DNA of 64,000 nucleotides, from contig NZ_RFFM01000002.1 in assembly GCF_003696365.1 (NCBI RefSeq), forward strand, positions 186,001-250,000, written 5' to 3'. The position numbers and the translations under genes were made by a program. Shown piece after piece: positions 17,828 through 27,017 of this stretch. Source of the DNA: Stutzerimonas zhaodongensis (GTDB lineage: Bacteria > Pseudomonadota > Gammaproteobacteria > Pseudomonadales > Pseudomonadaceae). How positions within the stretch are numbered: position 1 is the stretch's first letter; every line of letters starts with the position of its first letter. The notes under the pieces were generated by a model. That model did not search any database. It saw nothing but the letters and a program-made list of their open reading frames with translations, and had not been told where the DNA came from.

Positions 17828-18868
17828 ATGGACTCGATTACCCAAGCCCTTCTCGGCGCCACGGTTCAGGCCTCTCTGCTTGGCCGATGGCAAGGCCGCA
17901 AAGCGTTGCTGTACGGCGCCGTGCTCGGCACCCTGCCGGACCTGGACGTCGTTATCGACTACGGCGATGCGGTTGCCGACATGACCTATCACCGCGGCTT
18001 CAGCCACTCGCTACTCGTACTCAGCCTGCTGGCCGTGGCACTCACATGGCTGGCTCGCCGATTCCGTCCGGACCCGAACTATACGGGTACGCGTCTATTC
18101 CTGACGATCTGGCTGGTGTTGGTCACTCACGTGGTGCTCGACGCCTTCACCAGTTATGGCACGCAGTTGCTATGGCCCTTGCAGACGCCCCCGATCGCCT
18201 GGTCCAGCGTGTTCATCATCGACCCTATCTACAGCGTGCCGCTGCTGCTTGCGGTGCTCGGTGGGGCAATCTTCGGATTGCAGGGCCGCTCGCCCCGCTG
18301 GCCGTCCGTTGCGCTGGTGGTCTCGACGCTCTATCTGGGCTCCACGCTGGCAGGTAAGCAGATGGCCGAAGCACGAACAGAACGCGTCATGGCTGAAAAC
18401 GGCATCGAGCGCGGGCAGGTGTTCAGCACACCTACCCCGTTCAACACGCTGTTGTGGCGGGTTATCGTGGTCGATGGTGACGATTATTACGAAGCCCTGG
18501 TCAGCTGGCTGGACGACGACGAGCCAGAGCTGGTGAGGATTCCCAGAGGCGGACAATTAGCCGCCGTGCTGGCGGACTCCCCGCAGCATGCGCGCTTGCA
18601 ATGGTTTACCGGTGGCGTGCTGCGCTATGACCAGATTGGCGATCAGATCATGGTTACCGATCTTCGCCTCGGCATGACCGGCTTTCATCCATTTCGATTC
18701 GCGCTCGCCGAGCGTAACGGTGAGGAGTGGGCCCCCATCCCCTTCGTCGAGCGCTCTCCTGCTGAGCGAGGTGATATGGATCGCTTGAAGCTGATATGGA
18801 ATCGCATCTGGCATCAGCAGCCTGCGCTTCCCCTCGCGGAATGGGCGGCCGAGCTCAATCGGCAGTAG
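17828..18868 (+). CDS. Membrane-bound metal-dependent hydrolase (YdjM/DUF457 family)
   Basis: The product has 346 residues. The first 175 carry several membrane segments with family motifs MDSITQALLGA, LPDLDVVIDY, HRGFSHSLL and HVVLDAFTSYGT. Their Asp and His residues resemble those of zinc phospholipase C-like membrane hydrolases. The C-terminal half is soluble and ends in a region rich in charged residues. The reaction is unknown. Its end overlaps the end of the convergent amino-acid permease gene by 14 bp (18855-18868). In some relatives the gene is LexA-controlled; I see no LexA box here. Confidence 0.82.
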   Translation: MDSITQALLGATVQASLLGRWQGRKALLYGAVLGTLPDLDVVIDYGDAVADMTYHRGFSHSLLVLSLLAVALTWLARRFRPDPNYTGTRLFLTIWLVLVTHVVLDAFTSYGTQLLWPLQTPPIAWSSVFIIDPIYSVPLLLAVLGGAIFGLQGRSPRWPSVALVVSTLYLGSTLAGKQMAEARTERVMAENGIERGQVFSTPTPFNTLLWRVIVVDGDDYYEALVSWLDDDEPELVRIPRGGQLAAVLADSPQHARLQWFTGGVLRYDQIGDQIMVTDLRLGMTGFHPFRFALAERNGEEWAPIPFVERSPAERGDMDRLKLIWNRIWHQQPALPLAEWAAELNRQ

Positions 18869-20180
18869 CCTTTCTGCGCTTCTGCCAACGGCCGAGTGCG
18901 TAGAGCACGGCGCCAATGGACATCAACAGCGCGGCACGCAGCCAGGTGCCGCCGCTCTGCTGGGAGAGCAGCAACAGACACGACAGAATCGCCAGGATCG
19001 GCAAAATGGTCGGCGTTTGGAAATGCGGCTCATCTACCTTGTCCTTGCGTAGTACCAGGACCGCAACGTTGGTGCTCATGAACACGAACAGCAAAAGAAG
19101 GACGACCGTCTCGGCGAGCGCCGTGAGCGTGCCGGTAACGGTAAGAATCATCGCCAGCAAGGTGGTGACCATGATCGCCAGCCAGGGCGTGCGCCGGCCA
19201 GGCAATACCTTCGTCAGCATGGATGGCAGCAGACCTTCGTCCGCCATGCCGTAGGCAAGACGGCTCGCCATGATCATCGTCAGCAGGGCGCCATTGGCGA
19301 CCGCCACCAGAGCAACGGCAGCGAACAAGCCGTCGGGCACCGCATAACCGGTGGCACGCACGACATCCAGTAGCGGCGCGGAGGAACCGACAAGTGCATC
19401 GGGCGACAGAACCACCGTCGCAGCGACGCCAACTCCTACATACACCAGCCCAGCGACCAGCAATGCACTGAACAAGGCGCGCGGGTAGTTGCGTCGTACA
19501 TCCTTGACCTCTTCAGCCACATTGGCCGAAACCTCGAACCCGACGAATGAGTAGAACGCGATCAGGGCCGCACCGAGCACGGCGATTGCCGGCGACACAC
19601 CCGGCGTGAACTCCAGCGCCCGCGCCGGTTCGCCCTGCCCCGCCATGACGAATCGCGCAGCCAGCACAACCACGAAGATCAAGCCGGATACCTCGATAAC
19701 GGTCATCACGGCGTTGGCACCCAGGGATTCCTTGATGCCCCGTGCGTTAAGCAGTGCTATCACCGCCAGGAACACCAGAGCCGTCGGCACCGCGGGGGTG
19801 TCGAGAAAGGCACCTAGATAGTCACCTCCGAAAGCCAGAGACAAACCCGCCGCGCTGGTGACGCCCGCCGCCAGCATGCAGAACCCCACCAGAAAGGACA
19901 GCAGCGGTATGCCGAACGCGCGCTCGGCGAAAACCGCAGCACCGCCGGCCTTCGGGTACTTGGTCACCAGTTCGGCATAAGACGCTGCCGTGAGCATGGC
20001 GAACCCCAGCGCCACCAACAGGGGCACCCACACCGCACCGCCCGCCTCGCCCGCCATCTTGCCGACCAGGGCATAGACGCCCGCGCCCAGCACGTCCCCC
20101 AGGATGAACAGGAACAGGGCCGGACCAGTGATGGCCCGCTTCAGACGGGATTCCCCAGCAACAAATGCGGTGGTTTTCAT
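18855..20180 (-). CDS. APC-family amino acid permease
   Basis: This is an inner-membrane secondary carrier of 441 residues with about 12 hydrophobic helices. The N-terminal segment ITGPALFLFILGDVLGAGVYALVGKMAGEAGGAVW has the GxG(V/I)-type unwound helix 1 that binds the amino-acid backbone. The centre has FYSFVGFEVSANVAEEVKDVRRNYPRAL, the conserved cytoplasmic loop of the APC superfamily. The C terminus is a basic tail (RWQKRRKATAD). The substrate cannot be told from sequence. The gene stands alone on its strand, 181 bp downstream of the chemoreceptor gene and separated from it by a strong terminator. Confidence 0.88.
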   Translation of the reverse strand: MKTTAFVAGESRLKRAITGPALFLFILGDVLGAGVYALVGKMAGEAGGAVWVPLLVALGFAMLTAASYAELVTKYPKAGGAAVFAERAFGIPLLSFLVGFCMLAAGVTSAAGLSLAFGGDYLGAFLDTPAVPTALVFLAVIALLNARGIKESLGANAVMTVIEVSGLIFVVVLAARFVMAGQGEPARALEFTPGVSPAIAVLGAALIAFYSFVGFEVSANVAEEVKDVRRNYPRALFSALLVAGLVYVGVGVAATVVLSPDALVGSSAPLLDVVRATGYAVPDGLFAAVALVAVANGALLTMIMASRLAYGMADEGLLPSMLTKVLPGRRTPWLAIMVTTLLAMILTVTGTLTALAETVVLLLLFVFMSTNVAVLVLRKDKVDEPHFQTPTILPILAILSCLLLLSQQSGGTWLRAALLMSIGAVLYALGRWQKRRKATAD

Positions 20181-20316
20181 GCGTGAATCGCCTCGTTGAG
20201 GAGGCTGATAAAGACAAGCTGGCTGGCGTTCAATCGATGATCTCCGGTGCGTGCGGCAATGGCCGCCTCCTCTCTAGATAGGAAGAGTCTCAACGGAGTT
20301 CAGCGCCCATAACGAC

Positions 20317-20342
20317 AAAGCCCCGGCAAGGGCCGGGGCTTT
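20317..20342 (-). terminator. Intrinsic terminator of the chemoreceptor gene
   Basis: AAAGCCCCGGC (20317-20327) and GCCGGGGCTTT (20332-20342) form a perfect 11-bp stem with a four-base loop, 20 bases past the stop of the leftward chemoreceptor gene. The minus-strand 3' flank reads TTTGTCGTT. Confidence 0.85.
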
Positions 20343-20361
20343 GGTGCAGCTGAACGGAAGA

Positions 20362-22311
20362 TCAGGTACGGAAACGCGCCACCAGACCCTGCAATTCGAC
20401 GCCTAGACGCGCTAGCTCAGCGCTGGCGCCTGCAGTCTGCTCGCTACCGCTGGCGCTTTGCTCACCGATGTCGCGCACGCGCGTTACGCTCTCGGAGATA
20501 TTTTCGGCTACCGCGCTCTGCTCTTCGGCAGAGGCCGCGATCTGCTGGTTCATCTGTTCGATGGTGGATACCGATTCGGTGATCCGTCCGAGCGCAATAC
20601 CGGCTTCGCTGGCGAGCTCGACCGTACGCTGAGTCAGGTCGCGGCTGGTCTGCATCTGCTCTACAGCCTTCTGCGCAACGCGCTGCAGGTTCCCGATCAG
20701 GCCTTCGATCTCCTCGGTGGAGTCGTGCGTTCGGCGAGCCAGCGCGCGAACTTCGTCGGCTACTACGGCGAAACCACGACCCTGTTCGCCAGCACGGGCG
20801 GCCTCAATGGCGGCGTTGAGTGCCAGTAGGTTGGTCTGCTCGGCGACTGCGCGAATCACCTCGAGCACGCTGCCGATACGACCGCTTTCAGTATTGAGCT
20901 CTTCAATCGCGTGGGCGGAGTGCTCAACCTCGCCCGACAGGCTGTCGATCTGGCCGATTGCGTCCTTGACGACGAGGTCACCCTGACGCGCCTGCTGATC
21001 AGCCTGACGCGCCGCCAGCGATGCCTGCTCAGCGTTATGCGCCACTTCCTGAACGGTTGCGGCCATTTGGTGCATGGCGGTGGCTACCTGATCGGTCTCC
21101 TCACGTTGCTTCTGCACGCCGACGCTGGTCTGAGCAGTCACCGCGGACAACTGCTCGGCTGCGGCAGCGATCTGGCCGACGCTGCCACCGATACGGCCGA
21201 TCAGGATACGCAGGCTGTCGGTCATGCCGTACATGGCCTGTTGCAGTTGGCCAAGCTCATCGCGGCGGGTGACTTTATCGGACTGCGACAGATCGCCGTC
21301 TGACACACGCTGCGCCAGCTGCACGGTATATCGCAGCGGCACGACGATCATGCGGGAAATCACCGTTGCCGCGACCAGCCCTAATACCACCGCCAGAGAG
21401 GTGATGGCGGCAAGTAACAAGTAAGCATTGCTACTTTGGCTCTGCATGGCCTGGTCGGCATCGGCAAGGGCACGATCAGCGGTATCCAGCACGCGCTGAG
21501 CCTGAGTCACCATGGCCTTTTCCAGCGCCACGCGCTTCGATCGGTTACTGCGAAACTCGGTGAACGCGTTTTCGTACGCGACAAGCGCAGCCAGAGCGCC
21601 GTCCATGGTGACTTTCTGTTCGTCGTTGAGCCAGGTCTTGAGGCTGCTGCCGATGGTGGTGACGTCTGCGTAGACCTCGTTCCACTGCTCGACGGCCGCT
21701 TCCGAACTGTCGCCGATGTATACGTTTTCGAATGTCCGTAGATCCAGGATGCGCTTGGTCAAACCGGACGCGGCCTCAGCAATGGTCAGCGGGTCGCTGC
21801 CCTTCAGGTGATCACCTTCCAGACGCAGGACACGAACGGCGTCGTACATGTCGAGCTCGATGTACTCGAACTCTTCGCGGCTCTTCTGTGCCGCTTCATC
21901 CATCTTCGAGCGTAATTCCGCGCCTTTTACGATCCGCACGCCGTATTCGGCAAACTGGCTTGCGTACTCAGCCGCATCACTGCGTATCTGCTGCAGCGCT
22001 TTCTGCTCCTCGGAGGAGGACATGGCCGAAAGGTCGTCCAGCTCCTGATTGAGCTTGTCCAGTGTGGCGCGCAGCGCAGAAGCGGACGCATCGCTGCGTG
22101 TCAGGGCGTAGTCACGCTCCTGGCCACGAGCCTCGAGAATGGCAGCATTGATGGCGGCCAACTGCGTGCTCTGTGAAGAGCGATTGAGGATTGAATCGAC
22201 AGCAACAAAGCCGGTGGCGGCGACGGCCAATGTCAGCAACAGCACCATGGCAAAGCCGAGCAGGAGCTTCTTACCAACGGAAAGGTTGGCGAAAATATCG
22301 ACAGACTGCAT
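20362..22311 (-). CDS. Methyl-accepting chemotaxis protein, HBM-type sensor
   Basis: This is a transmembrane chemoreceptor of 649 residues. TM1 (about 14-37) and TM2 (295-318) enclose a roughly 255-residue all-helical periplasmic domain of the HBM (helical bimodular) kind, with [13 protein letters not shown] (60-72) and [10 protein letters not shown] (192-201) resembling the two ligand-pocket helices. HAMP follows (about 319-372), then the cytoplasmic coiled coil with the hairpin tip [20 protein letters not shown] that binds CheA/CheW. HBM receptors such as McpS sense organic acids; the ligand here is unknown. There is no C-terminal CheR-tethering pentapeptide (the protein ends LVARFRT). It stands alone and ends in a strong terminator. 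Confidence 0.93.
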   Translation of the reverse strand: MQSVDIFANLSVGKKLLLGFAMVLLLTLAVAATGFVAVDSILNRSSQSTQLAAINAAILEARGQERDYALTRSDASASALRATLDKLNQELDDLSAMSSSEEQKALQQIRSDAAEYASQFAEYGVRIVKGAELRSKMDEAAQKSREEFEYIELDMYDAVRVLRLEGDHLKGSDPLTIAEAASGLTKRILDLRTFENVYIGDSSEAAVEQWNEVYADVTTIGSSLKTWLNDEQKVTMDGALAALVAYENAFTEFRSNRSKRVALEKAMVTQAQRVLDTADRALADADQAMQSQSSNAYLLLAAITSLAVVLGLVAATVISRMIVVPLRYTVQLAQRVSDGDLSQSDKVTRRDELGQLQQAMYGMTDSLRILIGRIGGSVGQIAAAAEQLSAVTAQTSVGVQKQREETDQVATAMHQMAATVQEVAHNAEQASLAARQADQQARQGDLVVKDAIGQIDSLSGEVEHSAHAIEELNTESGRIGSVLEVIRAVAEQTNLLALNAAIEAARAGEQGRGFAVVADEVRALARRTHDSTEEIEGLIGNLQRVAQKAVEQMQTSRDLTQRTVELASEAGIALGRITESVSTIEQMNQQIAASAEEQSAVAENISESVTRVRDIGEQSASGSEQTAGASAELARLGVELQGLVARFRT

Positions 22312-22472
22312 GGAGGATCCCTAGAGAAAATAAGCGCACGTCTTGGAGTCGGCCGATGTCGACCAAAGTTGAGTGCGATAGCAGAGCAATTTAATCAGCT
22401 TATGATGGCTAGTTGCCAGCAACCGGTTAACAGAAACGAGCTAAGCCAACAGATGATGCAAGCGAAGCCGTT

Positions 22473-24254
22473 TCAATGCTGTTGCAGATGTCCATAAAGC
22501 TTGGCGTAGAGCCCGCCGTCGGCAATCAGCTGCTGATGGTCGCCTTGTTCGGCAATGCGGCCGCCATCGAAAACGAGTACTCGGTCGGCCTGCTTAACTG
22601 CAGACAAGCGGTGCGCAATGATGAGAGTCGTACGACCTTGCAGAAAGCGGTTCAGCCCCTGGTGCAGGGCGTACTCAGTAGCGGCATCGAGCGCCGAGGT
22701 CGCCTCGTCGAGGATGACGACCTTGGGCTCGGCCAGCACCATCCGTGCAACGGCCAGTCGCTGCCGCTGCCCACCGGACAGGCGCACGCCGGAACGACCA
22801 ACGATGCTGTCCAGCCCAGCAGGGAGTTGCCGAACGGTATCAGCCAACTGGGCGATCTCCAGCGCCTGCCAGCACGCCTGATCGTCCCGTTCCCGGCCCA
22901 TCAACAGGTTGGCACGTACCGTGTCGTTGAACAGTGCAGGGTGTTGCAGAACCACGGCGACATTGTCCCTGACTGTCGCCAAGCCTATGTCCTTCACCTC
23001 CACTCCGGCAAAACGGATATGCCCAGCCTGGGGCTGGTACAGGCCAAGTAGCAGCTGTACCAGGGTACTCTTGCCGCCGCCGCTGGCGCCGACGATGGCA
23101 ACCTTTTCGCCCGCAGCGATGGTCAGATCAAGGCCTTCGAGCACTGGCTCATCCTGATAGGAAAAGCACAGCCCCTCGACCTCGATGGCAACGGTATCGC
23201 GACCGATGAAGGGATCCTGCCCGCCGGCATACTGAGGCTCGTCAGCGCGCGCCAGCAGCTGATTGATTCGGCTCAGCGCGCCGCCCGCCGCATAAAAAGC
23301 GTACTGAAGATTCAGCAGCTGCTCCACCGGGCCGATCATGAACCATAGATAACTGAATACCGCGAGCATCTGGCCAATGGAGAGATCGGAGAAAAGTACC
23401 GTGAGCATCGCCGCAGCACGGAAGATGTCGATGCCGAACTGGAACAACAGACCACTGGCACGATTGGATGCATCGGTTTTCCACTGCGAAGCCACCGCGT
23501 AATCGCGTACTTCCCGCGCGCGCAGACCGAGGCGGCCGAGGAAGAATCCCTGCCGGTTGCCAGCGCGCACTTCCTGAATGGCATCCAGCGTTTCGGTAAG
23601 CGCCTGCGTGAACAGCGAGGTGCTGTCGTTTTCCAGTTTCTTCAGGTGTTTGACGCGTTTACCCAACTGAACCGTGGCGTAGATGACCAGCGGATTGAAC
23701 AGCAGAATCAGTAGCGCCAACTGCCAATGCATCCAGAGCAGTATCGCCGCAGTGCCTGCAATGGACAGCAAGGCCACAAGCAGCCGGCTGAGCGTTTCCC
23801 CGATGAATTTGTCGATGGTTTCCAGATCGGTGACAAGATGCGCAGCGACCGTGCCACCGCCAAGACTCTCGTATTCGCTGAGCGCGATGCGTTTGAGCCT
23901 CTCGATCAGGCGAATTCGGATGCGATATACCAGATCCTTCGACAACCGCGCGAAAAGCCGCGCTTGCAACACGTTGAAGACCAGCGCGGACGCTCGCAGC
24001 AGCAGGGTGATGCAAAGCATCAGGCCGATATAGCCGATAGCGGTTTGCAAGCCCACCGGCAAGAATCTGTCCATCACTTGCAGCGCCGTATCGCCCTGCC
24101 CCAGCAGCACCTCGTCGACCAGCAACGGCAACAGCAGCGGGATCGGCACACTGCACAGAGTTGCGAGTACGGCGACCAGATTGGCCAGGATCAATGCTTT
24201 GCGATGATGAAGAGCCAACCGCCGAATTTCGGCCCACGACAGTTGGTCAGGCAT
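22473..24254 (-). CDS. ABC exporter half-transporter (MsbA/MdlB-like)
   Basis: This is a fused permease-ATPase of 593 residues expected to work as a homodimer in the inner membrane. The first 320 residues hold six membrane helices. The ATPase domain shows Walker A (GASGGGKSTL), signature (LSGGQRQRLAVARM), Walker B (VVILDEATSALD) and the switch histidine (IIAHRLS). The substrate is unknown; relatives export lipids, peptides or drugs. Its first 8 bases overlap the end of the upstream DsbA-fold gene, indicating translational coupling. In P. aeruginosa an equivalent pair lies next to the trhO and bolA homologues (from memory), so the block is conserved. Confidence 0.9.
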   Translation of the reverse strand: MPDQLSWAEIRRLALHHRKALILANLVAVLATLCSVPIPLLLPLLVDEVLLGQGDTALQVMDRFLPVGLQTAIGYIGLMLCITLLLRASALVFNVLQARLFARLSKDLVYRIRIRLIERLKRIALSEYESLGGGTVAAHLVTDLETIDKFIGETLSRLLVALLSIAGTAAILLWMHWQLALLILLFNPLVIYATVQLGKRVKHLKKLENDSTSLFTQALTETLDAIQEVRAGNRQGFFLGRLGLRAREVRDYAVASQWKTDASNRASGLLFQFGIDIFRAAAMLTVLFSDLSIGQMLAVFSYLWFMIGPVEQLLNLQYAFYAAGGALSRINQLLARADEPQYAGGQDPFIGRDTVAIEVEGLCFSYQDEPVLEGLDLTIAAGEKVAIVGASGGGKSTLVQLLLGLYQPQAGHIRFAGVEVKDIGLATVRDNVAVVLQHPALFNDTVRANLLMGRERDDQACWQALEIAQLADTVRQLPAGLDSIVGRSGVRLSGGQRQRLAVARMVLAEPKVVILDEATSALDAATEYALHQGLNRFLQGRTTLIIAHRLSAVKQADRVLVFDGGRIAEQGDHQQLIADGGLYAKLYGHLQQH

Positions 24255-24879
24255 CGAGATTGTGATCCAGCCAGCGCGCCAACAAGGGTGACAGGGCTTC
24301 CAGCGGCTGGAAACCGTTGGTCACCAATGCCAACTGACCTTCATGCTCGGCTAGCAAGGTCGGAAAACCGGCAATACCCAGGTTGCGCGACCAATCGAAA
24401 TCTGCAGCGGTGGCGTCCCGCGCCGCCTGCGAGTCGAAGCGGTCGGCGAACTCGATGCGTGGAATGCCAGCCGCCTCGGCCAGGTCGACCAGTTCTGGCA
24501 CAAGTGTCACGTCACGCCCTTCGACATAGAACGCCTGCTGGATCAAGCCCGCCAGTCGCCATGCAGCATTACCATCGAGACCACGCGCAGCAACCAGCGC
24601 GCGACACGCAGGTTCGGTGTCATAGATCAGCCCTTCAGGTAGCCCAGCCTCGAAATTGAACGGCTGACCGCTCGCTTCGTGAACAGCGTGCCAGTAGGAC
24701 GCCGTGCGCTCGCGCGCGGCCTGATCCATGGGTATGCGCTCCTGTCGCAAGCCACCGGCCACCAGATCAGCTCCGACACCGCGCGCCTGCGCCTGCTCGA
24801 CCAAGGCTTGAACGACCGGTGCAAAGCCCCAGCACCATGAACACATCGGGTCCATCACGTAGATCAGTCGGCTGCTCAT
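24247..24879 (-). CDS. DsbA-family (thioredoxin-fold) protein with CSWC motif
   Basis: This is a 210-residue cytoplasmic thioredoxin-fold protein of the FrnE/DsbA-like group. The redox motif CSWC at residues 13-16 lies in YVMDPMCSWCWGF, and the cis-proline region near the C terminus reads GIAGFPTLLAEHEG. There is no signal peptide, so it acts inside the cell, unlike true DsbA. Its partner is not known. It is the first gene of a two-gene operon with the ABC exporter, overlapping it by 8 bp, which hints that it may help the exporter's function or substrate. Start: ATG at 24879, preceded by a GGAGCC-like site. Confidence 0.85.
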   Translation of the reverse strand: MSSRLIYVMDPMCSWCWGFAPVVQALVEQAQARGVGADLVAGGLRQERIPMDQAARERTASYWHAVHEASGQPFNFEAGLPEGLIYDTEPACRALVAARGLDGNAAWRLAGLIQQAFYVEGRDVTLVPELVDLAEAAGIPRIEFADRFDSQAARDATAADFDWSRNLGIAGFPTLLAEHEGQLALVTNGFQPLEALSPLLARWLDHNLDA

Positions 24880-24936
24880 CGGGGCTCCGTTCGGTCAAGG
24901 GAAGTGAGGGCTGCGCACCTTCACGGCGCTGTTGGG

Positions 24937-25872
24937 CTATGCATTCTGCTTGCGGTAGTTGTAACCGATCGGGTGTGGCTGGTTGCGCTTGAGTGCCAGC
25001 TCGATCTGCTTCTGCCGCTCCCGCGCGCTGTGGCGAGTCTTCTCGCTGAGGTTATCCCAGCAGTGCGGGCAGCTGATGCCTGGAGCGTAGTGCTCCGATT
25101 GGCGGTCCTCCACCGAGATCGGCGTGCGGCAGGCATGGCATTGGTCAAAATCGCCTTCGGTTAGGTCGTGGCGCACCGTCACTCGGTTGTCGAACACGAA
25201 GCAGTCGCCGCGCCAGCGCGTCTCTTCCTGAGGCACTTCTTCCAGATATTTGAGAATGCCGCCCTTGAGGTGATAAACCTCCTCGAAGCCTTCGCCAAGC
25301 ATGTAGCTGGAGGCCTTCTCGCAGCGAATACCACCGGTACAGAACATCGCGACCTTCTTGTGCTTGGCCGGGTCGTAATGCGCCTTGATGTAGTCAGGGA
25401 ATTCACGGAAGGACTTGGTCTGCGGGTCAATCGCACCTTCGAAGGTGCCAATGGACACTTCATAGTCGTTGCGGGTATCGATCAACAGCACCTCCGGGTC
25501 ATCAATCAGAGCGTTCCAGTCCTTGGGATCGACATAGGTGCCGACGCGCTGATTGGGATCCACGCCCGGTACGCCGAGGGTGACGATTTCCTTCTTCAGC
25601 TTGACTTTGGTGCGGTAAAAAGGCTGTTCGTCACAATAGGACTCCTTGTGATCGATATCAGCCAAACGCGCATCGGTGCCGAACCAGGCGAGCAGTGCAT
25701 CGATGGCAGCGCGGCTGCCGGATACAGTGCCGTTGATGCCTTCTTCGGCAAGCAGCAGCGTGCCCTTGATGCCATTGGCGTTGAGTATTTCGAACAGTGG
25801 CTCACGCAGCTCAACGTAGTCCGGCAGGGAGACGAATTTGTACAACGCCGCAACGACGATTTTCTGACTCAT
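24937..25872 (-). CDS. trhO: tRNA uridine(34) hydroxylase TrhO (rhodanese-related)
   Basis: TrhO hydroxylates U34 in tRNAs, the oxygen-dependent route towards 5-carboxymethoxyuridine. The product has 311 residues. An N-terminal acylphosphatase-like domain contains [13 protein letters not shown] (41-53). The rhodanese domain carries [19 protein letters not shown] (129-147) and the active loop [11 protein letters not shown], with catalytic Cys178. A C-terminal CxxC...CxxC pair ([16 protein letters not shown]) looks like a metal knuckle. All key residues are present. The ATG at 25872 is preferred over an in-frame upstream start at 25893 because [13 protein letters not shown] fits the family. Confidence 0.92.
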   Translation of the reverse strand: MSQKIVVAALYKFVSLPDYVELREPLFEILNANGIKGTLLLAEEGINGTVSGSRAAIDALLAWFGTDARLADIDHKESYCDEQPFYRTKVKLKKEIVTLGVPGVDPNQRVGTYVDPKDWNALIDDPEVLLIDTRNDYEVSIGTFEGAIDPQTKSFREFPDYIKAHYDPAKHKKVAMFCTGGIRCEKASSYMLGEGFEEVYHLKGGILKYLEEVPQEETRWRGDCFVFDNRVTVRHDLTEGDFDQCHACRTPISVEDRQSEHYAPGISCPHCWDNLSEKTRHSARERQKQIELALKRNQPHPIGYNYRKQNA

Positions 25873-25929
25873 GATTATTTCTCCAGTGGTCACCCGCGCA
25901 AGGGGCGGACCGGGAATGCGGAAACGACA

Positions 25930-25949
25930 GCGCCGGCGTGAGCCGGCGC
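25930..25949 (-). terminator. GC-rich hairpin after bolA
   Basis: GCGCCGGC (25930-25937) and GCCGGCGC (25942-25949) pair perfectly around GTGA (TCAC on the bolA-sense strand). The minus-strand flank is TGTCGTTTCC. It lies 53 bases past bolA and before trhO, so it probably attenuates read-through. Confidence 0.5.
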
Positions 25950-26002
25950 GGAGCGCATTCTAGCAATAAACTCAGAGCGGCCTTCAACCGCCGGGCAAGC
26001 GG

Positions 26003-26302
26003 CTACTTATGACCTCCGGCGCAGACCGGCGACGCCGGCGCGGCGCCCTGCTCCGCCCACTCTTCCGGCGTATAGGTGTGCAAAGCCAGAGCGTGGATTT
26101 GCTGCATCAGATCGCCCATCGCCGCGTAGGCTTTCTGGTGGCGCTTGACCGGATTCAGACCAGCGAACTGATCGCTGACGATCACGGCCTTGTAGTGAGT
26201 TTCCTGCCCGCGGCTGTGCATGTGGCTTTCATCGAGTACCTGCAGATAGGCAGGCTGCAGGGTCACCTGCAAGGTCGTTTCGATAGTGGCTTGTTTGGAC
26301 AT
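26003..26302 (-). CDS. bolA: BolA family protein
   Basis: BolA is a small regulator and Fe-S-trafficking partner of monothiol glutaredoxins. The 99-residue product has the class II KH-like fold: LQPAYLQVLDESHMHSRGQETHYKAVIV includes the conserved His pair used for cluster sharing, and LNPVKRHQKAYAAMGD is the helix-turn region. The C terminus ends with a Cys/His tail (PVCAGGHK). It follows the DUF2059 gene by only 13 bp and so is co-transcribed with it. A GC hairpin lies downstream. Confidence 0.93.
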   Translation of the reverse strand: MSKQATIETTLQVTLQPAYLQVLDESHMHSRGQETHYKAVIVSDQFAGLNPVKRHQKAYAAMGDLMQQIHALALHTYTPEEWAEQGAAPASPVCAGGHK

Positions 26303-26315
26303 GGCGAAGGGTCTC

Positions 26316-26870
26316 TCAGGGCTTTTTCTGGGTATCGAGTTCGGCGGTCATATCGGCCAGCAGCTTGTTCACCTGGGGCACGACCTCCTGCAGTTTCGCC
26401 TGTGTGACCTGCGCAGAGCGCGCATTGAGTTGTGGCAGCTGGGTGAGCATCTTCTTACCCAGCTCTGAATCGTAGAACTCGTTCAGACGGCTTAGCTCAG
26501 CTTCGCTGAAGGTATCGGTGTACAGGGCGATCAGGTCAGGTTTGACCTGCTTCCAGCCGATGGCCTTGTCCAGCGCAGCGTCGGCCTTGGTCTGATAGCG
26601 CTCCAGCAAGGCACGCTTGCTTTCCGGCGCCTGGGTCTGGGCGAAGCGCTCGGCGAACATCTGCTGCACCTGTGCGTAAACCGGAACGGAAATGCGGTCG
26701 GCATTGACCAGTTCGAGAAAGCGCTCGGCCTGGGCCGCGTGACTGGCACTGTCGGCACTTGCATGACCGGCGACCAGGGCCATCGACAGAACGCCGCAGA
26801 GGCCGAATGTACGTAGACCGAAAGCTCGTAGCTTTGATGTACGTAGCCTGGAAGTACGAGGTGCGCGCAT
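26316..26870 (-). CDS. DUF2059 periplasmic protein with a repeated signal-peptide N-region
   Basis: The protein has 184 residues from the ATG at 26870, which has AAGGA 10 bases upstream. The N terminus is an unusually long basic signal peptide: residues 5-24 are four 5-residue units (RTSRL, RTSKL, RAFGL, RTFGL), then a hydrophobic core and a cut site near GHASADS. The mature part is helical and matches DUF2059, with YTDTFSEAELSRLNEFYDSELGKKM the usual family core. The function of DUF2059 is unknown. A homologue precedes bolA in P. aeruginosa as well (from memory). It is divergent from fumC with a 147-bp shared control region. The frame up to 26984 lacks a ribosome site. Confidence 0.85.
   Translation of the reverse strand: MRAPRTSRLRTSKLRAFGLRTFGLCGVLSMALVAGHASADSASHAAQAERFLELVNADRISVPVYAQVQQMFAERFAQTQAPESKRALLERYQTKADAALDKAIGWKQVKPDLIALYTDTFSEAELSRLNEFYDSELGKKMLTQLPQLNARSAQVTQAKLQEVVPQVNKLLADMTAELDTQKKP
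26799..26858 (-). repeat. 15-bp tandem repeat, four units, in the DUF2059 signal peptide
   Basis: On the minus strand the units are CGTACTTCCAGGCTA, CGTACATCAAAGCTA, CGAGCTTTCGGTCTA and CGTACATTCGGCCTC. Each codes for R-[TA]-[SF]-[RKG]-L. The period equals five codons, so copy-number change would keep the frame. Confidence 0.85.
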
Positions 26871-27017
26871 TGGATGATCCTTGCCGAACGAGAGATGAGC
26901 ATCAATGGACACATTCTGCGCGCAAGGTTCCAATCGCTCAAGGAACAGCCGCGGACCGATTGAACCAGTCTCGTCCATGGGCAACCTAACAGGTAGACCT
27001 CATTGATGGAGCACGGC

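Noticed and set aside
18157..18171. Possible RpoN -24/-12 site (TGGCACG...TTGCT)
   Set aside because: The spacing is one base short, and it lies inside the coding sequence of the membrane hydrolase.
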